Shown here: one piece after another, positions 1 through 5,370 of the stretch
Position numbering within the stretch: position 1 is the stretch's first letter
How the letters are laid out: the number at the start of each line of letters is the position of its first letter
Source: CAYRUP01 sp964489265
GTDB taxonomy: Bacteria; Pseudomonadota; Gammaproteobacteria; DSM-16500
Reading direction: 5' to 3'
Assembly (NCBI GenBank): GCA_964489265.1
Contig: CAZAXX010000101.1
Span: 1 to 5,585 of the forward strand
Length of the DNA stretch: 5,585 nucleotides
Translations under genes and position numbers: made by a program
Notes under the pieces: generated by a model
Told to the model about the DNA's origin: nothing
Databases searched by the model: none
Seen by the model: only the letters and a program-made list of their open reading frames with translations

Positions 1-921
1 GGATTGTCTACATTAGGCCATGTTATTCCCGCACTTTATATTGAAGCTGCATTGAACGAGATGATAGCGGCGCTGCCAAATGTCACGTTGTATCGCCCGG
101 CTAAATTAAATTCACTACAGCAGCAAGAAGGTATCGCTACGCTTACACTGACCACAGATGAAGGCGATAAAATTTTGCAATCCAGTGTTGTGATTGGCGC
201 AGATGGCACTGAATCAACCGTGCGCGCACATATGAATATTGAAACAGAAATTTTTGATTATGAACAAAGCGCACTAGTCACGCGTACGCAGTTAGAGCGA
301 TCACACGCCAATATTGCCTACGAAAGATTTGTCACCAATGGCGCCATTGCTATGCTACCTCTTAGCGATAATGAATGCGCAACAATTTGGTCTGCGGATA
401 ATGCAACCATTGCAAAATTAAAGACACTTTCCGATGATGCATTTGTTGCAGAATTGCAAAAAGAATTTGGCTATCGTCTTGGACGATTAGCAAGTATTAC
501 TAAGCGCCATGTATTCCCTTTGCGTATGGTGCGAGCTAAAAGCGCAATCAGTGACTGTGTATTTTTACTCGGAAATTCTGCGCATACATTGCATCCTATT
601 GCTGCGCAGGGATTTAATCTGGCTTTATATGAAGTCGCTGTTCTTGCGGAATTCATTTTAGATAAAGCTAGTAGACAAGAAAAAATATCGGTAAGCGATT
701 TGCACCTGGCAAGCCAACAAACACAAAAGCAACAAGCCATTAGCATGAATGTGTCACATCGTCTTTCTACTTTATTCGCTAACAAATCATCAGCATTAAG
801 TATCGCGGCGCAATTTGGCATGATTGGATTGGATGTATTAACACCACTTAAAAAAAGTTTTATTGATAGGATTATGGGAAGATCGGGGCGTATCCCCCGT
901 TTGCTTTTAGACGCGAATTAA
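1..921 (+). CDS. ubiH: UbiH-like FAD-dependent ubiquinone-biosynthesis hydroxylase, 5' end missing
   Basis: Partial gene, open at the left window edge. The 306 residues present match the C-terminal three quarters of the roughly 390-residue UbiH/UbiF/COQ6 flavoprotein monooxygenases, which hydroxylate the ring of the ubiquinone precursor using FAD, NAD(P)H and O2. The N-terminal Rossmann GxGxxG motif must lie upstream of the window. Visible motifs are LGHVIP near the start (the substrate-domain entry region), the GADGTESTVR motif at 196-225 (the DG motif binding FAD and NAD(P)H) and GNSAHTLHPIAAQGFNLAL at 571-627 (second FAD motif). In the last one, GN replaces the usual GD and LHPIA follows, which is the UbiH type and is why I prefer UbiH over UbiF or UbiI. 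Two glycines and the Arg-Asp pair usual just after this motif are replaced (see findings). The TTG at position 4 is an internal codon, not a start. No terminator is visible before the next gene, 38 bases downstream. Family assignment is firm; the exact paralogue is less so. Confidence 0.86.
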   Translation, partial: GLSTLGHVIPALYIEAALNEMIAALPNVTLYRPAKLNSLQQQEGIATLTLTTDEGDKILQSSVVIGADGTESTVRAHMNIETEIFDYEQSALVTRTQLERSHANIAYERFVTNGAIAMLPLSDNECATIWSADNATIAKLKTLSDDAFVAELQKEFGYRLGRLASITKRHVFPLRMVRAKSAISDCVFLLGNSAHTLHPIAAQGFNLALYEVAVLAEFILDKASRQEKISVSDLHLASQQTQKQQAISMNVSHRLSTLFANKSSALSIAAQFGMIGLDVLTPLKKSFIDRIMGRSGRIPRLLLDAN

Positions 922-959
922 ATTTGCAAAATAACTTTAAAATAAATGGATAGAGTGGC

Positions 960-1070
960 ATGACAAAATCTTCAACACGCGACATTGATGTCGAATTAAT
1001 CGTTCTTACCAAAAAATTTCTTGCTGAATCTGGTGAAACTCATAGTCGTGAAATACGCATGGATGATTCC
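960..1070 (+). CDS. N-terminal fragment, probable ACP domain of the acyl ligase gene, cut by assembly gap
   Basis: An ATG at 960 opens a 37-residue reading frame that runs without a stop into the N run. The peptide begins MTKSSTRDID and ends EIRMDDS. The amphipathic stretch IDVELIVLTKKFLAESG followed by a short loop and 'I-x-M-D-D-S' resembles helix I and the following loop of acyl carrier protein domains, where 'T-x-D-S-x-L-x-x-D-L-G-x-D-S-L' leads to the phosphopantetheine serine. That serine would lie in the gap and cannot be checked. From family knowledge, a number of FAAL-PlsC fusions carry an N-terminal ACP, so this is most simply the N-terminus of the protein continuing at 1171. It could instead be a separate small ACP gene ending inside the gap. 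Only a weak purine-rich ribosome site (GGATAGAG, 948-955) precedes the ATG. Confidence 0.6.
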
Positions 1071-1170
1071 NNNNNNNNNNNNNNNNNNNNNNNNNNNNNN
1101 NNNNNNNNNNNNNNNNNNNNNNNNNNNNNNNNNNNNNNNNNNNNNNNNNNNNNNNNNNNNNNNNNNNNNN
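1071..1170. other. Assembly gap (100 N)
   Basis: Exactly 100 consecutive N, the conventional placeholder for a scaffold gap of unknown size. Coding sequence enters at a codon boundary (TCC ends at 1070) and leaves at a codon boundary (1171), but the two frames differ because 100 is not a multiple of three. If one gene spans it, the true gap is a multiple of three. Judging from domain content (the rest of an ACP plus the FAAL N-terminus), it is probably several hundred bases. Confidence 0.97.
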
Positions 1171-3387
1171 ATGCATATGTTAGAAGCTTATGCAAAAACG
1201 GAAGCGCATATTTTAAATAGTGCGCAAGTTCGTGTGCTGGTGACATTTGATCAAGCAGAAAAATTAAGCCATTTATTAAAAGCATTTGTGCCTAGCTTAA
1301 AACACATCACCACTGTTGATGAATTGTTAAAACATCATGAATTGCATAATTATTTTAAAGCAAAACCAGATAACTTTGCTTTCATTCAATATACATCCGG
1401 TAGCACCAGCGATCCAAAAGGTGTGTTGTTGTCACATCATAATTTAATTTCTAACGTAAATGCTTATGGCAAAGCGATTCAAGTCAAACCTGATGATATC
1501 GCTGTGAGTTGGTTGCCGCTGTACCACGATCTCGGTTTGATTGGTATGTGGTTGGGAAGTTTGTACCATGGAATCCCTCTCGTTTTAATGACACCTTTTT
1601 CATTTTTAAATCGTCCTGAACGTTGGTTGTGGGCGATGCATAATCATCGCGGCACGCTTTCCGGGGCACCTAATTTTGCGTATGAATTATGTATACGCAA
1701 AATTGAACCGCAAATGATCGAAGGTTTAGATTTAAGTTCTTGGCGTTTGGCGGCAAATGGCGCTGAAAAAATTTATCCGCGTACACTCGAACAATTTTCT
1801 AAGAAATTTGCACCCTATGGTTTTAAACGCGGCGCGCTTTTACCTGTTTATGGCTTAGCTGAATCAACCGTTGGATTAGCGATACCGCCTTTAGGACGAG
1901 AATTTCTCGTGGATAAGGTTGATCGCAAAGAGTTCGAAGAAAATCGACGTGCTATTCCATCGCAAGATGCGAATGCCCTTGAATTTGTTTGCTGCGGTTT
2001 GCCAATTGAAAATCACGAAATTCGTATTGTGGATGATGAGAATACAATTTTGCCAGAACGCACGGTCGGTAATTTGCAGTTCCGCGGCCCTTCTAGCATG
2101 CAAGGGTATTACAATAATCAGAAAGCCACCGAAGCGGTGTATCACGATGGTTGGATTAGTTCTGGTGACTTGGCTTATGAAGCCGATAAAGAATTTTATA
2201 TCACTGGTCGACGCAAGGATTTAATTATCAAGGCGGGAAGAAATATTTATCCTGCTGAATTAGAAGAGTTAGCAGAAACAGTTCCTGGTATTCGTCGAGG
2301 TTCAGTCATTGCTTTTGGTGTGACAGATCATGACCGCGGGACTGAGCAGCTTATTGTTGTTGCTGAAACACAAGAAAAAAACAAAACCAAACGCGATGAA
2401 ATTATCAGCGGAGTAAATGATGCTGTCGCAACCGCACTCGATATTGTGCCAGATCACGTCATATTGGTTGAGCCACGCACTGTACCGAAAACATCGAGTG
2501 GAAAATTACAGCGTGGCGCATGCAAAAAAATGTATATGGAAGGTCGTCTCGGGCGTATGCGTGTTCCCGCGTGGCTGCAAATCGCTAAAATTGCTACACA
2601 ATCCTTTTTGCATAAAAGCGCTGCAGTGTTTAGCGTTGCTGCAAAATTAGTATATACAATATATGTAGCAACTATTTTAGGCGTAACATTTTTGCCATTA
2701 TGGCTAACTATGTTGTTTGCAACCCGCGAAACGGCCGCAAAACTATTTAAGTTATGGGCAAGATGGATGCTGCGATTTGCGTTTATACCTCTCACCGTCA
2801 TTAATCCTGAAAAGTTGCAATTAAATCGCCCCATGATTTTTGCAGCAAACCATGCGAGTTATATCGACGCCTTGGTAATGATGGCCATTTTGCCAGACAC
2901 TATTCGGTTTGTAGGGAAAAAAGAATTACTGTCGACGCCAGTTTTGCGCACCTTTATGCAAAAACTCGAATACATCCCTGTTGATCGCATGGATTTTTCA
3001 AAAGGCTTAGAAGATACCAAGCATATCGAAAATGCACTGCGCGATGGCAACTCTATTGTCATCTTCCCTGAAGGCACGTTTAGTTACGCTTCGGGCTTAC
3101 GTCCATTCCGTTTAGGTGCATTTAAGATTGCCTCGGAAACCAATATTGCAGTCCAACCTATCGCATTAAACGGCACTAGACCGATTTTGCGTGATGATGA
3201 AAAACTTTTGCGACCTGGAACGGTGACAATCACGATTTGCGATCCGATTGATCCGGTTGGCAGTGAGTGGCAAGATGTAACCCAATTAAGGAATATGGTG
3301 CGTGCTGAAATCGCAAAATATTGCGGCGAGCCATCATTAGATTTTATTGCAGCAGAAACCGTGGCCCCAAAACCACCTAAAATTTAA
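1171..3387 (+). CDS. Fatty-acyl-AMP ligase (FAAL-like) fused to PlsC-type acyltransferase, 5' part in gap
   Basis: 738 residues (numbered from 1171) follow the gap. Residues 1 to about 470 are an ANL-superfamily acyl-activating domain: ATP loop YTSGSTSDPKG at 74, WLPLYHDLGLIG around 114, YGLAES at 227, SGD at 331, GRRKD hinge at 346 and PKTSSGK with the catalytic lysine at 445. The SWLPLYHD(L/M)GLIG and IIKAGRNIYPAELE signatures point to the fatty-acyl-AMP ligase branch, which makes acyl-adenylate from fatty acid and ATP and passes it to a phosphopantetheine thiol. Residues 491-517 form a strongly hydrophobic, membrane-associated segment. Residues about 550-700 are a PlsC/LPLAT acyltransferase with NHASYID (NHx4D, 560), FVGKKEL, FPEGTFS (632) and VQPIALNGTRP (661). 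The predicted activity is activation of fatty acid and its transfer to a lysophospholipid or similar acceptor at the inner membrane. E. coli Aas has the same two activities in the opposite order. The ATG at 1171 is simply the first codon after the gap, not a real start. The FAAL versus acyl-CoA/acyl-ACP synthetase choice is inferred. Confidence 0.9.
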   Translation: MHMLEAYAKTEAHILNSAQVRVLVTFDQAEKLSHLLKAFVPSLKHITTVDELLKHHELHNYFKAKPDNFAFIQYTSGSTSDPKGVLLSHHNLISNVNAYGKAIQVKPDDIAVSWLPLYHDLGLIGMWLGSLYHGIPLVLMTPFSFLNRPERWLWAMHNHRGTLSGAPNFAYELCIRKIEPQMIEGLDLSSWRLAANGAEKIYPRTLEQFSKKFAPYGFKRGALLPVYGLAESTVGLAIPPLGREFLVDKVDRKEFEENRRAIPSQDANALEFVCCGLPIENHEIRIVDDENTILPERTVGNLQFRGPSSMQGYYNNQKATEAVYHDGWISSGDLAYEADKEFYITGRRKDLIIKAGRNIYPAELEELAETVPGIRRGSVIAFGVTDHDRGTEQLIVVAETQEKNKTKRDEIISGVNDAVATALDIVPDHVILVEPRTVPKTSSGKLQRGACKKMYMEGRLGRMRVPAWLQIAKIATQSFLHKSAAVFSVAAKLVYTIYVATILGVTFLPLWLTMLFATRETAAKLFKLWARWMLRFAFIPLTVINPEKLQLNRPMIFAANHASYIDALVMMAILPDTIRFVGKKELLSTPVLRTFMQKLEYIPVDRMDFSKGLEDTKHIENALRDGNSIVIFPEGTFSYASGLRPFRLGAFKIASETNIAVQPIALNGTRPILRDDEKLLRPGTVTITICDPIDPVGSEWQDVTQLRNMVRAEIAKYCGEPSLDFIAAETVAPKPPKI

Positions 3388-3410
3388 GTATGCTGCATCA
3401 TTCGTAAAAC

Positions 3411-3414
3411 GGAG
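3411..3414 (+). promoter_or_regulatory. Ribosome binding site supporting a TTG start
   Basis: GGAG lies five bases before the TTG at 3420, in the 32-base spacer after the acyltransferase stop codon. No ATG or GTG in the transporter frame is available nearby. The encoded MKKSFYPVAAWCLYDW begins just as UMF1 proteins do, with the short cytoplasmic tail leading into helix 1, so the TTG is the likely true start. Confidence 0.7.
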
Positions 3415-3419
3415 TTTAA

Positions 3420-4685
3420 TTGAAAAAATCATTTTATCCTGTGGCAGCCTGGTGTCTTTACGATTGGGCTGCCGCATCATTTTCAATCATTGTCACCACA
3501 TTTATTTTTGCGACTTACTTCACGACTAAGGTGGCAGAGAATCAGATTATTGGTACTTACCAATGGGCAAACGCAGCATCGCTTGCGGGGATTATTATTG
3601 CTTTAACTAGTCCGTTATTTGGCGCAATCGCAGATCGTGGCGGGCATCACAAACGTTGGTTATTATTTTTTACAATGCTTTGCGTCGTTAGCACTGCGTT
3701 GCTCTGGTTTTCCTATCCCAACACACAATCAGTTTATTTTACGCTAGCTTGTGTTGTGTTTGGCACAATTGGGCTTGAAGTCGCACTAGTGTTTTATAAT
3801 TCTTTTCTTCCACATTTGGTGCAAAAAAAATATCTTGGCCGTGTTTCTGGAATTGGCTGGGGCGCGGGTTATCTCGGCGGAATTTTAGCGCTTTCATTTG
3901 CGTTATTTGTATTCGTGAAACCACAATATTCCTGGCTTGACACAACAACAGCCGCACAAGTCCGAATTTGTGGACCCTTTGTTGCAATTTGGTATTTCGT
4001 ATTCGCACTGCCATTATTTTTCTTGTCGCCCAAAATTACTTCTAATTCCGAGCCCATGTCAAAAGCGATTCGTTTGGGTTGGAAAGAATTAATGTCTACA
4101 TTAAGAAAGTTACCCAAAGAAAAAAATATTTTGATTTATCTTATCTCCCACATGATTTACACCGATGGTTTAAATACTTTGTTTGCATTCGGTGGAATCT
4201 ATGCAGCAGGGACATTCGGCCTGACATTTGAAGAAGTATTGTTATTTGGTATCACCATGAATATCACCGCTGGAATCGGTGCTATTTCGCTAGGCTGGTT
4301 GGATGACTTTTTTGGCTCTAAGCTAACGATTTTTATTTCATTAATCTTTTTAACTATTTTAGGCATCCCACTTTTATTTGTGCATGACAAATACGTTTTC
4401 TGGGGCGTCGCACTTTTACTTTGTATTTTCGTTGGCCCCGTTCAATCAGCCAGTCGCTCATTGATGGTTCGTTTAATGGAAGAAAAAACAACTTCAACAG
4501 AAATGTTTGGCTTGTATGCCTTATCAGGAAAGATTACTGCCTTCGTTGGTCCTTGGTTATTGGGATTAATGACACTGACATTCGATAGCCAGCGTGTTGG
4601 TATGGGGACGGTGCTGGTATTTTTTGCTGTCGGTGCGCTTTTATTGATCCCAGTACGTGAAGGGAAGCGCTTGCAAAAAGGTTAG
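3420..4685 (+). CDS. UMF1-family (Atg22-like) major facilitator superfamily transporter
   Basis: 421 residues, mostly hydrophobic, consistent with about 12 membrane helices and full length for the family. The opening WCLYDWAAASFSIIVTTF is the characteristic UMF1/Atg22 first helix (usually W-x-L-Y-D-W-A-x-S). The MFS loop 2-3 motif is GAIADRGGHHKR (residues 68-79) and its second-half counterpart is GWLDDFFGSK (292-301). The stretch around 339-347 (GPVQSASRS) followed by TEMFGLYALSGK and GPWLLG is the conserved C-terminal half signature of the family. Yeast Atg22 exports amino acids from the vacuole; the substrates of bacterial members are largely unknown. It starts at a TTG 32 bases after the FAAL-PlsC gene on the same strand, with no terminator between, so co-transcription is likely. 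That position invites comparison with LplT, the MFS lysophospholipid flippase encoded beside aas in E. coli. Transport of a lipid here is inference only. Family call is firm, substrate unknown. Confidence 0.88.
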   Translation: MKKSFYPVAAWCLYDWAAASFSIIVTTFIFATYFTTKVAENQIIGTYQWANAASLAGIIIALTSPLFGAIADRGGHHKRWLLFFTMLCVVSTALLWFSYPNTQSVYFTLACVVFGTIGLEVALVFYNSFLPHLVQKKYLGRVSGIGWGAGYLGGILALSFALFVFVKPQYSWLDTTTAAQVRICGPFVAIWYFVFALPLFFLSPKITSNSEPMSKAIRLGWKELMSTLRKLPKEKNILIYLISHMIYTDGLNTLFAFGGIYAAGTFGLTFEEVLLFGITMNITAGIGAISLGWLDDFFGSKLTIFISLIFLTILGIPLLFVHDKYVFWGVALLLCIFVGPVQSASRSLMVRLMEEKTTSTEMFGLYALSGKITAFVGPWLLGLMTLTFDSQRVGMGTVLVFFAVGALLLIPVREGKRLQKG

Positions 4686-4729
4686 AATTCTTTTCAAATG
4701 TAACCATTAATTTTTATTAACCCTATTAA

Positions 4730-4736
4730 AAGGTGA
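4730..4736 (+). promoter_or_regulatory. Ribosome binding site fixing the trxA start
   Basis: AAGGTGA lies five bases before the ATG at 4742. It overlaps an in-frame GTG at 4733, so that GTG is part of the ribosome site and not the start. Starting at 4742 gives 108 residues, matching the usual thioredoxin 1 length. Confidence 0.75.
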
Positions 4737-4741
4737 ATTCC

Positions 4742-5068
4742 ATGAGCGGCAACCTACTTGCGATTAGCGATGCATCCTTCGAGTCCGAAGTTATTCAATC
4801 TAGTATTCCTGTTATTGTAGATTTTTGGGCACAATGGTGCGGCCCATGCAAAGCGATGGCCCCAATCCTGGAAGATGTGGCGACTAAATATACAGATAAA
4901 GTAAAATTCGCAAAGCTGGACGTGGATCATAACCCTTCCACCCCGCCAAAATTCGGCGTGCGCGGCATACCAACCTTGATTTTGTTCAAGGACGGCCAGG
5001 TTAAGGCAACCCAAGTTGGCTTAGTTAATAAAGCGGATTTGATGGCGTTTATTGACGGGAATATCTAA
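4742..5068 (+). CDS. trxA: Thioredoxin 1
   Basis: 108 residues, the normal length for bacterial thioredoxin 1. It is a cytoplasmic dithiol-disulfide oxidoreductase, reduced by thioredoxin reductase and NADPH, that serves ribonucleotide reductase, methionine sulfoxide reductase and general protein disulfide reduction. The active site is W32-C33-G34-P35-C36 within the classic FWAQWCGPCKAMAP context. The buried aspartate is D27 (VIVDFWA), and the cis-proline is P77 in GVRGIPTLILF. KFAKLDVDHNPSTPPKFG corresponds to the usual 'K-x-D-x-D-x-N-P-x-x-A-x-K-Y' segment, with a proline where alanine is common. No signal peptide is present, which argues against a periplasmic DsbE/ResA-like protein. It is followed by rho, the classical gammaproteobacterial arrangement, which supports trxA rather than trxC (no N-terminal zinc-binding domain either). 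A 56-base AT-rich spacer separates it from the transporter. It may hold trxA's own promoter, though none is clear. Confidence 0.97.
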   Translation: MSGNLLAISDASFESEVIQSSIPVIVDFWAQWCGPCKAMAPILEDVATKYTDKVKFAKLDVDHNPSTPPKFGVRGIPTLILFKDGQVKATQVGLVNKADLMAFIDGNI

Positions 5069-5077
5069 GGATAGTTT

Positions 5078-5143
5078 CCTCACCAGTTGAGAAGTTCACC
5101 TTCTCCCGCGAGCGGGAGAAGGTGGCCGAAGGCCGGATGAGGG
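5078..5143. repeat. REP-like palindromic intergenic repeat
   Basis: A GC-rich element in otherwise AT-leaning sequence. Its core is a perfect 13-base inverted repeat, CACCTTCTCCCGC (5097-5109) and its complement (5112-5124), separated by GA. This is followed by a small GGCC-GAA-GGCC hairpin (5124-5134) and bracketed by CCTCA (5078-5082) and TGAGG (5138-5142), which also pair. Elements with a CTCCCGC...GCGGGAG core, a GGCC-type second hairpin and a terminal TGAGGG occur in many proteobacterial genomes as dispersed extragenic palindromes. That resemblance is from memory and a genome-wide copy count is needed. It sits 9 bases after the trxA stop, a typical REP position, where it could stabilise the upstream mRNA 3' end. 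No T-tract follows, so it is not a classical intrinsic terminator. Confidence 0.7.
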
Positions 5144-5209
5144 TAGTCGCGCGCAAGAACCACATGCAACCAAGGTTCTCCCGCAGCAACAAATCCACTA
5201 GATATTCTA

Positions 5210-5229
5210 TAAAAATAATGTTATTTTTA
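5210..5229. repeat. AT-only perfect palindrome upstream of rho
   Basis: TAAAAATAA (5210-5218) and TTATTTTTA (5221-5229) are perfect reverse complements separated by TG. The 9-bp arms contain only A and T, so the RNA hairpin would be weak. As DNA it could be an operator or a bent, easily melted site. It also overlaps a TATAAA hexamer (5208-5213). Role unknown; chance occurrence in AT-rich sequence is possible. Confidence 0.4.
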
Positions 5230-5370
5230 AGTTGTAGATAACCCCGGTTTACCTGTTTCATTAATCCATTGTTTAGTTTGAGGTTATCAGGCGTGTCACG
5301 AGCCTGTCCGTGGCGTAAGTATGTATTAGTTCACTTCTATTAAATCAATCAAATCTAAGGTTAAAATCAC

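Larger units (their letters stand above)
5069..5370 (+). other. trxA-rho intergenic region / rho leader
   Basis: 302 bases without a convincing gene. In order it holds a GC-rich palindromic REP-like element just after the trxA stop (5078-5143), a C-rich and G-poor tract (5155-5210: 17 C, 7 G), an AT-only perfect palindrome (5210-5229), a small CAGGC/GCCTG inverted repeat (5288-5292 with 5302-5306) and an A-rich approach to the rho start. Two very short reading frames (5164-5241 and 5293-5343) occur but lack strong support. In E. coli this interval holds the short rhoL leader reading frame, and rho is autoregulated by premature termination there. A comparable role here is plausible but not shown. 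No clear -35/-10 pair was found. Confidence 0.5.

Noticed and set aside
471..821. Antisense reading frame of 116 codons opposite the UbiH-like gene, and similar minus-strand frames elsewhere
   Set aside because: Each lies opposite or inside a clearly recognised gene, shows no family motif, and is explained as a shadow of the real coding frame.
1021..1170. TTG at 1021 or ATG at 1171 as the start of the acyl ligase gene
   Set aside because: The TTG frame reads through the N run only because the placeholder length shifts the frame, and the ATG at 1171 is merely the first sequenced codon after the gap. The natural start is the ATG at 960, or a codon hidden in the gap.
4692..4729. Possible trxA promoter (TTTCAA at 4692 with TATTAA at 4715; a second TATTAA at 4724)
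   Set aside because: The -35 matches only about half of the consensus, and such TATTAA hexamers are expected by chance in this AT-rich spacer.
4733..4741. GTG at 4733 as the thioredoxin start
   Set aside because: It lies inside the AAGGTGA ribosome site, and the ATG at 4742 gives the normal thioredoxin length and spacing.
5097..5134. Intrinsic (Rho-independent) terminator after trxA
   Set aside because: The stem is strong, but it is followed by TGGCCGAAGGCC and more mixed sequence, with no run of T. A REP-like repeat explains it better.
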